A stretch of DNA of 64,000 bases from Trifolium pratense (GCF_020283565.1 NC_060059.1:31236838-31300837); one strand, 5' to 3'; shown: positions 1-11,160, counted from the first letter of the stretch. Made by a program: numbers and translations. Notes: generated from the sequence alone by a model not told the origin.

Positions 1-1125
1 GCAGCAGGAGATAGGTCTATATTCCTTGATAGTCTTTGCTGCAGAGTGTTTGGGGATAAGCGTTACCAGTGTGCTATTTATAGCACTATAGATCTTCTCA
101 TTATAGAAAAACTCCATGACAGCTGCTATAACATCTTTTTTAACAATGCTCCAAGCTGTCTTAAAGAAATTAGCTCCAAACCCGTCCAAACCAGGGGCTT
201 TCAGGTCACCAATGCTCTTTAGAGCCCTGAAAATCTCGTCCTCCAGAATAGGTGCAACCAGGAACTCTCTTTGTTCATTAGTAATTTGGGACCTTCTCTC
301 ATAGCAACAATATCAATGCCATCTAGATTGTCTTCAGCCTTTCCCATAAGGTTACCATACAGGTTCAACACTTCCTGTTCAATATCCTCATGCGAAGTGA
401 TCATAGTGCCATCCTCTCTGTAGAGAGTTTTCAAATCACATTGTTTCTGCTTTGCTTTGATGGATGCATGGAAGTATTTATTGTTCCCATCGCCATGTCT
501 GAGCCATTCAATATTCGCTTTTTGTCTCAACATTTGTTCCTCAATATCGTTCCATCTAATAATCTCATCTGTGCAATTTTTAACCTCCATGATATGATGA
601 GGATTCATTCTGTCCTGCTGCAATCTGTTGTGGGCCTGCTTTAGATCCTCTCTGGCTTTTTCAAGGGTGATGTTTATGCTAGTTATAGGTTTGCTCAACT
701 TTCTTATAACAGGTTGCAATCTGATAAGTTTTCTCCACAACACAAACATGGGCCTGCCATCTAAAGGGACATTCCAACACAGTTAAAGAATTTGAAATTA
801 GATGTACGAGGTACAGTAGGCGAATTCTCCCGTCCATTAAAGCACAGCAAAGCATGATCAGAGATACCAGGGTCCAAGTTATTGAGAGTGGCATCAAGGT
901 TCAATTGGAACCAATCAACATTTCCAAGGACTCTATCAATTCTAGAATAGATAGTCCCATCCACATGCTTATTAGACCAAGTATAATAGTCACCTAAGCT
1001 ATCCATTTCAGCGAGACCAACCTTTTCCATCATTGAGGCCATATCACTATATTTAGATTCATGCACCATTTTGCCGCCTATTCTGTCTGCAGCTTTCAAG
1101 ACATTGTTGAAATCCCCCATCAAGA
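1..1125 (-). pseudogene. 5'-truncated LINE (L1-type) endonuclease-RT fragment
   Basis: Read on the minus strand this is the middle of an L1-type non-LTR retrotransposon ORF2. The 1123-761 stretch is the C-terminal part of the apurinic-type endonuclease: it starts with the GDFNNVL motif and has YTWSNKH, SRIDRVL and SDHALL. At 749-219 follows the linker before RT, with WLRHGDGNNKYFH. At about 218-1 the N-terminus of reverse transcriptase appears (APGLDGFGANFFK, LVTLIPKH, YRPISC). The reading frame changes near 760 and near 250, so it is broken by at least two frameshifts. The element begins abruptly inside the endonuclease at about 1125, as expected of 5' truncation during target-primed reverse transcription. 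The rest of RT lies beyond the window start. Not functional. Confidence 0.9.
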
Positions 1126-1420
1126 CACCTTAGTTATTTTTGTCATTTGAAACTAAGGAAATAAAGTGTCAAAGTTTTTTAATTTAAAAGACTAAAGTGT
1201 CTAACTTTTATAATTTAATCCACCAAAGTGTACAAGTTTTTTAAATTAAGGGTCTAAAATAGAACATAAATATTAAGGGATCAAAGTGTGTAGTGTATAA
1301 AGTTTAAGGGTGCATATTTAAAAAAAAATAAAAAATAAAAAATAAAAAACCAAAGAGCCAAATATAGAAGTTAAAAATGTAATTAGAAAAAAAAAATTCA
1401 ATGTCCCGTGAACTTAGCTT
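1126..1420. other. A+T-rich spacer with degenerate ~40-bp repeats
   Basis: No gene is visible. Between about 1180 and 1310 a phrase of the type 'actaaagtgtctaactttt' recurs three or four times with variation, suggesting the decayed terminal repeat of a DNA transposon. No second end was identified. Confidence 0.4.
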
Positions 1421-1530
1421 AGTTGATAGGACATTACATTATATATGTAGGGGGTCGGGGATCGAACCCCAGTCATCTCACTTATTCACCCTTCTAGCTA
1501 CAAGGCTACTTGACAAAAAAAAAAAATTAA
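1421..1530 (+). mobile_element. tRNA-derived SINE
   Basis: A box A-like segment (TTAGCTTAGTTGATAGG) is followed about 30 bp later by a box B-like segment (GGGATCGAACCCC), then about 50 bp of body and an A-run. This is the internal RNA polymerase III promoter layout of a tRNA-derived SINE. It does not fold as a complete tRNA. Flanks are A-rich, so no target duplication could be called. Confidence 0.65.
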
Positions 1531-1644
1531 ATCAATTACACTGAACTTGACTTTAAAATTATTCAAGAGACTAGACAAATTGGAAGATAAAAAGACTTGA
1601 CAAAAATTGAAAATTTTTGGCCCTCACCTAATCATAAAATAATT

Positions 1645-2855
1645 TAAATGATCATCTACCCCCTGCAAAATAAGCAAATTTTCATTTACCTACCTATGCA
1701 GATTATTTTTCTGTTTATCCCCCTGCAAAAAATAGATTCACTCATTTTGCCCCCTGTGTGTACAGCAGGACATTGGATTGTGCAAATTTGCTGACGTGGC
1801 TTGTTCACGTGGAAAAAAACATTTATATTTATTTTTAAATTCCACATCAAATAATATTTTTTTCAAAAAAAAAAAAATCCTACAAAATTAAAAAAACGAT
1901 TTTTTTTTCCAAAATAAAAAGAAAATCCTACAAATAAAATTTTTTTCCCTACAAAACTAAAAAAAATTCCTACAAATAATTTTTTTTTTGTACAAAATTA
2001 TTATTTTTTTCCTAAAATAAAAAAACAAATTTTCATATTTTGCTCCCAAATAAAGTTTATTTTCAAAATAAAGATTTTAAAGATTTATTTTCAAATATTT
2101 TTTATTTAAACAAAACAGAATCTTCACCGATTTGCTTCCACCGTCGTGATAATAATCGTCGTCGTCGTCTTCTTCAATCACTGGAATCGTCTTCTACTTC
2201 GTTATTGTCTTCTGCTTCCTTCTATTTTTCTAGTTCTAGGGCAAATGATTTTGGTAGAAGAGGAAAACACGAATAAAACTTCTTTTTCTATTTTTTTTAA
2301 TTCAAATAGATTAACAAAAAAATAATGTTTTGTTTTTAAAAAATAAAGATCATGTTTTTTTAATTCAAAAAGATTTGAAAATAAATCTTTAAAATTTTTT
2401 ATTTTGGAGTAAATATTTATTTTGGGAGCAAAATAAGAAAATTCATTTTTTTTATTTTTTTTGTTGGAAACTTTTTTAAATTCTTTGTAGGAAAAAAAAA
2501 TTTATTTTTTTGCAGGAAATTTTTTAAAAAATTTTGTAGAAAAAATATTTATTTGTAGGAATTTTTTGGGGAAAAAAAAAAAGAAAATCCGTTTTTTTAT
2601 TTTGTAGGAAAACAAATTTATTTATTTTTTTAAAAAAATATTATCTGATGTGGAATTTAAAAAATAAATATTAATTCTTTTTTCCACGTGTACAAGTCAT
2701 GTCAGCAGATTTGCACAGTCACATGTCCTGCTGTACACACAGGGGCAAAATGAGTGAATCTATTTTTTACAAGGGGGTAAACAGAAAAAAAAATCTACAT
2801 AGGGGGGTAAACAAAAATTTTCTTATTTTGCAGGGGGGTAAATGATCATTTACCC
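1645..2855. mobile_element. Non-autonomous long-TIR (Mutator/foldback-like) element
   Basis: The two ends are long imperfect inverted repeats. The left end has TAAATGATCATCTACCCCC and the right end has GGGGGTAAATGATCATTTA. Both arms share segments with 'ctcattttgccccctgtgtg', a TGTACAGCAGGACAT-like block, the dicot phrase 'gctgacgtgg' and 'ttccacatca', then poly(A/T)-rich runs. The arms reach about 450 bp each. They enclose a unique core (about 2110-2280) that is C/T-rich with gtcgtcgtcgtc repeats and resembles a plant 5' leader, possibly captured host DNA. There is no transposase. Candidate duplication ATAATT occurs at 1639-1644 and 2856-2861; a 9-bp version matches only 6/9. Confidence 0.7.
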
Positions 2856-2859
2856 ATAA

Positions 2860-3386
2860 TTTTTTATCTCAAGTACAAACTATGTAAAATACTAGTAAAA
2901 TAACTTTTTTATCTATCAAAAATTATACAAATTATGTACGTAAAATACCAAAATAAAATAATTAAGAGTTTGTTAAGTGTTGTTAAATCATTTTTTATTT
3001 TATGTTGTTCTATTTTTATTTATTTTTTTGCAAGTCAAATATATCTCAAGAAAGAGTGAGAGGATCTCAACACCTAGTTAGGTACTTGTTAGAACTTTCG
3101 ACCCTATAGTATAATTTAAAGGCCAAAATTATATTTATCCATAAAATAATTGTTACTACTAAATTAATTTTACACGTTGATTTTAACTTTTTCTCATGTC
3201 CCCTTTAAATCAGACGAACTTTCTTGTGGCTGGAAAATTTGTACTCAAGATCGTACACAAAAATGGAGTACTAACATTGATATGTCCATTATGTAAATTA
3301 AATATGATGACAAATTGACCATACATGCCCACTATTTTAGGTGTAGAGATACTGAGATAGTCTCAATTTCTTAAAATAGTTACCGC
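2860..3386. other. A+T-rich spacer, no gene seen
   Basis: Low-complexity, stop-rich in all frames, with no recognisable domain or terminal repeat. Confidence 0.4.
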
Positions 3387-3684
3387 TACTTCCGGTCTTT
3401 TTTATAAGAAATACTTTGAAAAAATTATACAAATCAAAAAAAGCACATTTTACATAGTTATTTTCATTTAACACTCTTATAAATTTAAATGTATTTCATG
3501 TATACCCTTATTTAATTACTCTTAATTCAATTAATTTACTTATTTTTAATATTCTCTTTCATAATAAATAAGGGTATAAGTGAAATTAAACATTTAAAAC
3601 ATTTGAAAATTGGTCATAGTTTCTTATGAAAAAGACCAAATTTATTTCTCGAAGTGTTCCTTATAAAAAAGACCGGAGAGAGTA
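3387..3684. mobile_element. Stowaway-like MITE (~300 bp)
   Basis: Terminal inverted repeats match over about 25 bp: left ACTTCCGGTCTTTTTTATAA, right (reverse complement) CTCTCCGGTCTTTTTTATAA. The CCGGTC core near the end and flanking TA fit the Tc1/mariner-derived Stowaway group. No coding capacity. Confidence 0.6.
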
Positions 3685-3848
3685 TTAAAGTTTTAGTGTA
3701 TAAATATACAAATAATATCTACAATTCTAAAAAAACGTGTATTTATATCATTGATTTACTTTAAAATTAGACATCTTCATTTCTTTTGGGAAATGGAAAG
3801 GACCCCTACTCCTATTTTAGAGTTTCCTCAATTTAATACTTCGTGCTA

Positions 3849-3889
3849 CTAAGAGCATCTCCAATTGTGATACCATTTTGGTTATCATA
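3849..3889. repeat. Left end of a MITE interrupted by the LINE
   Basis: AGAGCATCTCCAATTGTGAT here pairs with an inverted end near 7975 (…ATCATTACTAGAGATGCT). The intervening LINE and its inner LTR lie inside this MITE. GAGCATCTCCAA ends are common among plant Tourist/PIF-type MITEs, but the family assignment is tentative. Confidence 0.45.
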
Positions 3890-6326
3890 AATAAAGAGTT
3901 TTGGAGACAACTCCATCTTAAGGAGAGTCTCCTAAAACAAAAATCAAGAATGAGGTAGGTTAAAGAAGGTGATTCAAATTCTCGTTATTTTCATGAGTCC
4001 ATTAAAAGTAGAAGAAGAAGAAATCAACCGGTGGCTTTAAAAGATGGAGACCATTGGATTCAAGAAGTGGGGGAAGTAAAGGGGTATGTGAAGAATTTTG
4101 ACAATAATTTTAGAGAGAGATGGGAGAGCAGGGCGAACCTTAATGGGATTAATTTTCAATCTCTTTCTAGCGAGGATAATCTTTTATTGATGACACCTTT
4201 TTTCATAGAAGAAGTTAGAGAGGTGTTATGGAGCAGTGATGGTAACAAATGCCCAGGGCCAGACGGTTTCAATTTTAATTTTATCAAGGCTTGCTGGGAG
4301 ATTATCAAAGGTGATATCATGGCTTTTTTAACCGAATTTCACATCAGCGCTCATCTTCCAAAGGCGTTTACGGCATCTTTTCTGGCTCTCATCCCTAAGA
4401 AAGACCATCTGCAAGTCCTTTCGGATTACCGTCCTATTTGTTTGGTGTCTAGTTTGTACAAGATTTTGTCCAAGGTCTTAGCATCTAGATTGAAGAAAGT
4501 GTTGGGTAAATTAATTTCCAAAGTCCAATCGGCTTTTTTACCTAATAGACAAATCCTAGATGGTGTTTTGGTGGTCAACGAACTTTTAGACTTAGCAAAA
4601 CACAGGAAAGATAAATGTCTGTTCTTTAAAGTTGATTTTAAAAGGGCGTGTGATACGGTGAGCTGGAACTTTTTGGAATATATGATGATTCGAATGTGTT
4701 TTGTGGAAGGATGGAGGAAATGGATTCGAGCTTGTGTATTTCAGAGTTCCATGTCTGTTTTGGTAAATGGGAGTCTCACGCATGATTTTATTGTTGGTAA
4801 AGGGTTAAGGCAAGGTGATCCACTGTCACCATTCCTCTTCTTGATCGTGGCAGAAGGCCTTACTGGTCTTATGAACAAGGCAGTGGATAGAAGTCTTTTC
4901 ACGGTTATAAGGTTAGTAATAATATCTTATTACATACCCTTCAATTTGCCGATGATACTATTATAGTGGGTGAAGGTAATTGGGATAATCTTTGGAGCAT
5001 AAACACTGTGTTGAGGAGTTTTGAGATTGTGTCTGGCTTGATGGTAAACGTTAACAAGAGTAAACTTTATGGTGTTAATTTGGAAGATAGATTTTTGCGT
5101 GCTTCTTCTTACTTTTTGCATTGCGGGGTGGATTCTATCCCTTTTCGCTTCCTCGGAATTCCGGTAGGTACTAATCCTAGAAGAAGAGCCACATGGTCAC
5201 CTATCTTAGATTCCATGAAAAATAGGCATTGTGTTTGGAATGGTCGACATCTATCAATAGGAGGTAGAGTTACTCTCATTAACTTCGTGTTATCGAGTTT
5301 ACCACTTTATTTTTTTTCTTTCTACAAAGCTCCGGTATGTGTAGTAAAGGAATTGGTGAGTATTCAAAGAAAATTCTTGTGGGGAGGCAGGTTAGATAGT
5401 AATAAAATGTGTTGGGTCAGTTGGAATCACATTTGTCAATCAAAGGAAAACGGAGGCTAGGGAATAAAATATTTGGAGCTTTTTAACTCATCACTTTTGT
5501 GTAAATGGAAGTGGCGATGCTTGAACGAAAGAGAGGCTCCTTGTTACGATTTTTTGTGTTTTAGATACGGTTCTTTTGCGGCAAACTTTTTGTATGGTGA
5601 AGGGAGAGTTGGTCTTAATAAAGCTTCAATAGGGTGGCGGGATATATGGAGATTAGGTGGAGAGAAGGAAGGTAACTGGTTTGGTGGTAACATCAGTACT
5701 ATACTCGGCGATGGTAATGAAATAAGTTTTTGGAAGGAAAAATGGATAGGTACAGCACCGTTGCGTGATTTATTTCCATCCTTATACATGAAAACAGTGC
5801 AGCCCGACGGCGTAATTTCAACCATGGGTCTGTCAGTGTGTGACAATTGGGCATGGAAGCTTGAGTGGACAGCAATGTTAAATGTATCAGATTCAGAAAA
5901 TGAATAGGATTTATTGTTAATACTGGAACAGGTTCGGCCAAGAAGGGTTGTTAGCGACAAGCGACGTTGGAAACCACAAGCTGCTGGTTTTTTCTCGGTT
6001 AAGACAGCATACACGACTCTGCAGAACATGTCTAGCGCGATTGAGATTGAGACAAACACGCTGAAAGCTTTGAAGCTCCTTTGGTATAATAACATCCCGT
6101 CGAAAGTTAGTATTTTTGGTTGGAGGTTGTTGCTTGAAAAACTACCAACAAGGGAGGCTCTATATAAAAAAGGCATTATTACTAACATTCATGAGAGATG
6201 TTGTGTGCTTTGTTTCCAAGAGGTAGAAGACAGAAACCATATTTTTATCAAATGTCCTGTTACGTTGCAGGTTTGGAGCAAGATCTTCACTTGGATAGGG
6301 ACAAAGTTGCTACCCCAGGTTGATGT
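3890..6326 (+). pseudogene. LINE ORF2 RT and zinc-knuckle region, part 1
   Basis: This is a 5'-truncated non-LTR retrotransposon. Coding similarity starts in the linker before RT (about 3890; KEGDSNSRYFHESIKS at about 3970). Reverse transcriptase follows with CPGPDGFNFNF, LIPKKD, YRPICLVSSLYKILSKVLA, QSAFLPNRQILDGVLV, VDFKRACDTVSW and GLRQGDPLSPFLF. The FADD catalytic motif is at about 4955 in another frame, so a frameshift lies near 4910-4960. After RT come the FLGIPVG and SIGGRVTLI region and, from about 5990, the zf-RVT segment (FFSVKTAYTTL, PSKVSIFGWRLL, RCCVLC…EVEDRNHIF). Stops at about 3958, 5458 and 5905 (the last two probably former Leu and Trp codons) confirm decay. The reading continues after the inserted LTR at 6902. 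Confidence 0.92.
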
Positions 6327-6901
6327 TGTTGGAATTAAGTTAATAATTTAATCATAAAACATGCTAAACAATAAAGATTAAATTCATAATCTTATTTTAG
6401 TGTGGAAGCCAAATAAACATATGAGCATGTATATTAAACAGGATCTACGACATGTTGATTTATCGGGGATTAGTATTAGGAATACATGAATGACGAATCC
6501 ATTAGATGAACTAACCGCATCCTGAAACACAGAGAGAGACGGACGACGAGCATCCGTTGGCTTGTGGTTCTTCCTCAATGGGGACTCCTTATGCCCTAAG
6601 CACTCTTCAGATGGGGAGAAGAGGAGATATGCAGTGTGTCCGGTATATTGGGGACCATAGCCCATATATAGTGTGATGGCCAATTAGGGTTCCCATTATT
6701 CCGAAATGGGTCATCCTGACATCCACTCATATTGAGCCCATATCCAATTAATTAATTAATTCTAAATAGAAATCTAATTAACCTTTTAACTTTATTTGAT
6801 CACTTAATCAATTAAGGCTCCTAATTGGTAAATAGCTAATATAATTATATAAAGATATTTGCCCACATAATATTATTGGAATATCATAAAATATTCCAAC
6901 A
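6327..6901 (-). mobile_element. Solo LTR inserted in the LINE
   Basis: The 575-bp block begins TGTTGGAAT and ends ATTCCAACA, so it has the TG…CA, inverted-end layout of a Ty1/copia-style LTR. It interrupts the LINE coding frame between VDVV and TVSNH. Reading it on the minus strand is my preference: a TATA-like ACTATATATGGG stretch lies about 230 bp from that end. The 5-bp flanks are GATGT and ACTGT, so the target duplication is degraded or the ends are off by a base or two. No internal domain or second LTR is present, as after LTR-LTR recombination. Short ORFs in it have no recognisable domain. Confidence 0.75.
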
Positions 6902-7249
6902 ACTGTATCCAATCATTTCACTATTTTTGGAGATCTAGTAACAGGTAACAATAGCAAGCGGTTTCGTCACATTATATGGTTGGCAACGACGTGGAGCATT
7001 TGGCGCTTGCGAAACAATATTCTTTTTAGCGAAGAGTTTGTCAATGTAGATTCTTTGGTAGACCAAGTTATTCATATAGCTTGGTTTTGGTTTATAGGTC
7101 GTTTAAGGAGCAATATTAATGTAAGTTTCTCTGATTGGTGTAACAATCCTTTAGCTTGCCTATGTTGTATTTAAGGTGATTATGTTTGAATTGTAAGGGT
7201 TGAGTACCCCTTGTACTCCTTATAATTCAATTTTTGCTTATAAAAAAAA
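6902..7249 (+). pseudogene. LINE part 2: ORF2 C-terminus, 3' UTR and poly(A)
   Basis: Coding resumes after the solo LTR with RHIIWLATTWSIWRLRNNI and ends with the typical C-terminus of plant L1 elements (FSDWCNNPLACLCCI, stop near 7172). A short 3' UTR contains 'gagtaccccttgtactcc', followed by an A-run at 7241-7249. The A-run marks the 3' end of the inserted element and fixes its plus orientation. Confidence 0.88.
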
Positions 7250-7980
7250 ACTAACAAGTGGTCCCTTCAATGTCATGTAATATTTATGCAACTCATACAT
7301 ATTTTGTTCCAATGGTTATACCACTTTTTGAGTATCATACATTAATAACAAGTGATCCCTTCTATATATATTTTTTAATTTTGTCTAAATAAAAATAAAA
7401 ATTATTTAATTTAATAAATACGTAGATAAATAAATTAATAATTAAATATAATGAGAAATACACGACAATAAATAAAAAATGGTGAAAAATGCATAAATAT
7501 GACGGGAAATATATAATAAAAAATATAATAATTAATTTTTATTATTATACATATTAGGATCCATTTGATAGAAAACAAATAAAATATGAATTGAGAACAA
7601 AACAAATAAAAATTGTGTAATATATATATATATATAGAATAATATGAAATATCATCAAATTAACATCCAACTACAAGAAGAAAAAAAAATTCTTCACTAT
7701 TGTTGAAGAAACGAAATTGAATGGAAACTTATGAAATAAAAGGCAACAAAGAAATAAAACCTTCCTATAGTAAAAAAAGAAAAAGAAGATCTGGTAATTG
7801 AATGTCAACATAAATATTTTGACATATATGGAAGTTAATAATAACATTAAATTGATGATACGGTACCTTATTTAAGGTACCGGTATTATCAATTTTGATA
7901 CCTTAAGTGTCACGTCATGGAAATCTAATGATAAAAAAAATAAGGTACCATATCATTACTAGAGATGCTATAACTGTTTT
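7250..7980. repeat. Right part of the MITE that hosts the LINE, plus A+T-rich DNA
   Basis: AACAAGTGGTCCCTTC just after the LINE tail recurs as AACAAGTGATCCCTTC near 7350. The phrase 'ataccactttttgagtatcat' at about 7320 resembles the left MITE half near 3870. Near 7860-7900 is a near-palindrome around GGTACCTTATTTAAGGTACC, and at 7955-7975 an inverted copy of the left MITE end. I read this as a MITE (possibly two related copies) split by the LINE. No gene. Confidence 0.4.
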
Positions 7981-8132
7981 ACTCCACCAATATCGATTTA
8001 AATATCACATTTCACTAAGATATTCTTTTAAACAGAATTAGTAATCTTCTCCTTTAGTGTGACTTGAACCTAATACTCCTTAGATTCGATCATTATCTTA
8101 AATTAGTTGAGCTACATTTTACTAATTAAGAT

Positions 8133-8307
8133 ATTAAGCTCAAGTGGTTAATGAGTTTCTCTTAATTAGGACGGATTGTTTGGGAGAACCTGAGTTCGAT
8201 TCCTAGTGTAAATACTTCTTTATCAAATTTTACTTACTTCACAGCTAAACTCTGAATTACCGGGACTCCTTTCATCTGAGAACCAGTGGGTTAGCACAAA
8301 AAAAAAA
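8133..8307 (+). mobile_element. tRNA-derived SINE (family with CTCAAGTGGTTAATGAG box A)
   Basis: A box A-like CTCAAGTGGTTAATGAG is followed by box B-like TGAGTTCGATTCCTAG, then a body containing 'ttacttcacagctaaactc' and 'gagaaccagtgggttagcac' and an A-run. Related copies sit near 18430 and, degenerate, near 24545. Confidence 0.65.
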
Positions 8308-8626
8308 TCATATTTGAGTTGTGTCTAATTTTTAACAAAAATTAATTCAATTAATCTACTTCTAATATATTAAAATCGATTACCATCAAATTTACTAATG
8401 TATCCTTATTAGTTTTAACCACATTGCAAATTTTATATCTTTCATTGTAATTTTACTAAAAAAATATATATATAGAAAAAATATAAGATGAATATAATAA
8501 AAAGATGATATGCTTAAAAATAGAAACAAAAACAAATTATAGATAGGAACAAAACATAACAGTCTATATGCATAAAAAAAGGGAAAAAAAATCAATAAAA
8601 AGAATATAGAAAGATTAGTCAATAAA

Positions 8627-8713
8627 GTCACTAGGTTTGATCTAGTGGTGAGGGGTTTGGGTAGTACGTTATAGGTCATGGGTTCGATCCCCAGCTTATT
8701 GTAAACAAAAAAA
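8627..8713 (+). mobile_element. Short SINE with an exact 17-bp target duplication
   Basis: The 87-bp insert has box A-like GATCTAGTGGTGAGGGG, box B-like GGGTTCGATCCCCAGC and an A-rich tail. It is flanked by identical AAAGATTAGTCAATAAA copies at 8610-8626 and 8714-8730. Exact duplications of this length are the hallmark of LINE-mediated retroposition and imply a fairly recent insertion. Confidence 0.85.
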
Positions 8714-8730
8714 AAAGATTAGTCAATAAA

Positions 8731-9267
8731 AACAATTATAGAAACAATATAGAAAAAATAAGAAGAAACCGCATAAAAATATGAATAATAAAGAAATAAA
8801 AAAAAATACTCTATAAAAAAAACTTAAACAATATTTTTCATTAAAAAAAAGGAAACATAAACAATTGTATTATCAAGTTTACTACTAACTACTAATATTA
8901 ATTTAATAAAGTTAATTAGTATCAAACTTACTAAATTACCCACATATTCCTAATAAAATTATATTTTTTTGATTAAAAATATATACTAGACCATTATTTA
9001 GAAAAATAAAAAATTGAATAAATAAGTTTACAAGAAAAAGCACAGTAATTGCACATATATTTTAACAATATTATATAACAATTTTTTAAATATTTAATAC
9101 TAAATAAATTTTCTACCTTAATATAATGATAAACTAAGATATCGAATAAAAGTCAACGGACCCTGCAAATGCACGAGTCTTTAAACTAGTTTTAATAGTA
9201 AAATTAGTATTACTACCATCTAAAAAGTGAATATTTACAATTAAAGTCCAAATTAGTATTAATTATT
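8731..9267. other. A+T-rich spacer, no gene seen
   Basis: Poly(A)-rich and stop-rich. No domain, terminal repeat or pol III box recognised. Confidence 0.4.
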
Positions 9268-9425
9268 ACTTCATCCGTTTTTTTTGTAAAAGAATTTTTT
9301 AGATTCATTAAATAATTGATATATTTGGTCTATATTATAATCACACACATCAATTATTTAATGAATTTAAAAAGTGAATTTTTTAACGAACTTTTAAAAA
9401 GTGACTTGTCACTTAAAAAAAACTT
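9268..9425. mobile_element. Stowaway-like MITE, degenerate
   Basis: It opens with CTTCATCCGTTTTTTTTGTA and has mirrored internal segments: 'ttcattaaataattgatatatttggtc' against 'atcaattatttaatgaatttaaa'. The central 'tatttggtctatatt' phrase recurs in the Stowaway copies at 9500, 16690, 28560 and 30650. The right terminus is degraded. Confidence 0.5.
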
Positions 9426-9494
9426 AGGTAGTATTTAATAAAAAAAACTACCTCTTTATTAGAAAAAGAGAAAAGGTGTAATGAGATATGCTAT

Positions 9495-9640
9495 CTATAG
9501 TCTTTAATAATATAGGGCAAAATTTACTTTTAAAATTTATAGAATGATTGATGTATTTGGTCTAAAAATGGACCAGATACATCAATTATTTCATAAATTT
9601 AATAAGTAAAATTTTCTTATATTAAAGATTAGAAGAAGTG
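9495..9640. mobile_element. Stowaway-like MITE, degenerate
   Basis: Inverted internal halves ('aatttacttttaaaatttatagaatgattgatgtatttggtc' mirrored by the segment up to about 9620) and the family phrase 'gatgtatttggtct' identify it as a relative of the 16690 element. Terminal CTCCCTCC motifs are lost. Confidence 0.5.
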
Positions 9641-9778
9641 TCCACAAATCCTAGCTCAACTGGTAGAAATGTCCAAATTGCTAGTGTCGGATGTCAGAAT
9701 CGGGGTTCGAACCCCGACACTCTACTTTGTGTGTGTGAGTTTTCGATGGTTTTGCCATTTCGTCTAACGACAAAAAAA
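9641..9778 (+). mobile_element. tRNA-derived SINE A of a tandem pair
   Basis: Box A-like TAGCTCAACTGGTAGAAATG and box B-like GGGGTTCGAACCCCGACAC are followed by a GTGTGTGTGAGTTTTCGATG body and an A-run. The flank AGAAGAAGT just before it resembles AGAAGAAAT after its A-run, so it has a plausible imperfect target duplication. Confidence 0.7.
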
Positions 9779-9785
9779 AAAAAGA

Positions 9786-9942
9786 AGAAATTGTTAGTTG
9801 CTTTAGTGGTGATTGGCGCTGAACTTGGTAAGAAGAATCACGGTTCGATCCTATGCAACTGCGATCTAGAGATGACTGAAACCACTTGATGCCCGAACCG
9901 ACCCCCGGACCAGATTAAACTGGTGGTGGATGAAAAAAATAG
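9786..9942 (+). mobile_element. tRNA-derived SINE B, inserted at the tail of SINE A
   Basis: Box A-like CTTTAGTGGTGATTGGCGC and box B-like CGGTTCGATCC, then 'gaaaccacttgatgcccgaaccgac' and 'accagattaaactgg' before an A-rich tail. Copies of this family also occur near 13565, 14420, 14530 and 31620 on the minus strand and at 25645 on the plus strand, making it the most frequent SINE in the window. Confidence 0.75.
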
Positions 9943-9963
9943 AAGAAGTAATAAATAAAAGTA

Positions 9964-10494
9964 GAGTGAAATACCAAATACCCCCTAGAATTTCAAAATT
10001 CGTCAAATACCCTCTTGAAATTTGGAAATAGGCAAATATCCTACTAAAATTGTAAAATATCAATCAAATTAGCCTCTGCTCCATTTACTCTATCTATTTT
10101 GATGATGTGACTATTAACAGGTGTCACGTCACATAAGAGAGCTAATTGATTATGATACACATCACTAGAGGGTAATTGACTAGCTTTTATCCTCTTTCTC
10201 TCTAATTTTTTTTTTTTTAAAATTAGTCCACTGATTTTATAAATTTTAGTTAATTACTCTCTTGTGACGTTTGTATCTTGATCAATTACCACTCTCATGT
10301 GACGTGAAGTTATGTTGGCAGATACCACATATGTAGATGCAGTTAACAGCCACATCATCAGAATAGATGGAATAAACGAAACAGATGGCAATTTGATTGA
10401 TGTTTTACAATTTCAGAGAGTATTTGTCTATTTCCAAATTTCAAGAAATATTTAACGAATTTTAAAATTTCAAAAAAATATTTGAATTTCACTC
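9964..10494. mobile_element. Mutator-like MITE, ~531 bp, with 9/10-bp target duplication
   Basis: Ends are GAGTGAAAT… and …ATTTCACTC. Inside, both arms carry mirrored 'caaatacc', 'aatttggaaatagacaaata', 'tgatgtgg' and 'tgacgtg' blocks. Flanks AATAAAAGTA (9954-9963) and AATAAAAATA (10495-10504) match 9/10. The duplication length and long, loosely conserved TIRs fit a non-autonomous Mutator-like element. No ORF. Confidence 0.75.
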
Positions 10495-11160
10495 AATAAA
10501 AATATCATAAAAATATCAAGGAATGGAATTACCGACCAACTTATCACTTTACCATAACAAATTCACCTCAACTACCAAGTTATTCTTAATACTCCCAAAT
10601 GATAAATTATCATATCAAAAGTTAATTATATATATATATATATATATTTTGTTGTGCATAAATAAATTTTAAAATTATAATTAAAAAGAAACACGTGTAC
10701 TATCTCATTTTATATTATAAAATAATAATAGTAAGTGATAATTTTTTTTTTGAAGAATAGTAAGTGATAATTTTAATAAAACAATAATGTATTTTTTTAA
10801 TGAAATGTATTATTTCAAACTTTAAAAATGAAAAAGTAAAAAGAAGAAACAATTTCTAAAAAAATCAACATTTAATAAGAAAGAAAGGAATTATATAGAA
10901 AAAGCCATATTATTATCATCCAATCAATAAAGCTCCCTGTCGTTATACAGTATGGATGGTTTTGTATATTCCTAAATCCATCCATAGTTTCATACAAAAA
11001 CAACCACAATTATCCAAAAAACAACAAGGGTCCAATTGTAATTTCATCCTCAATGATAAAATAATTAACGACACGCGTCACTGTACAAATACCTCAATCA
11101 AACACCCTAAACCAACAACCACGGTAACTTTATCATAGCCACACTGTCCAAATAATGAAC
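10495..11160. other. A+T-rich upstream region of the DUF506 gene
   Basis: Contains a short TA run near 10628-10648 and otherwise unremarkable A+T-rich DNA. No gene or terminal repeat recognised. The last few hundred bases are probably distal promoter of the 11700 gene. Confidence 0.4.

Noticed and set aside
1645..2855. Exact 9-bp target duplication for the first long-TIR element
   Set aside because: Only ATAATT (6 bp) matches cleanly; the ends may have eroded, so I did not claim the full duplication.
5544..6188. 214-codon minus-strand ORF
   Set aside because: Antisense shadow of LINE ORF2; the plus strand carries the recognisable RT and zf-RVT motifs.
6384..6683. 99-codon minus-strand ORF
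   Set aside because: Lies wholly inside the solo LTR and shows no domain.
9690..9720. tRNA gene candidate around GGGGTTCGAACCCC
   Set aside because: Only box B and a box A-like region are present; no cloverleaf can be drawn, so it is a SINE. The same holds for the other pol III boxes in the window.
9638..9889. 83-codon plus-strand ORF
   Set aside because: Runs through two SINEs and their A-tails.
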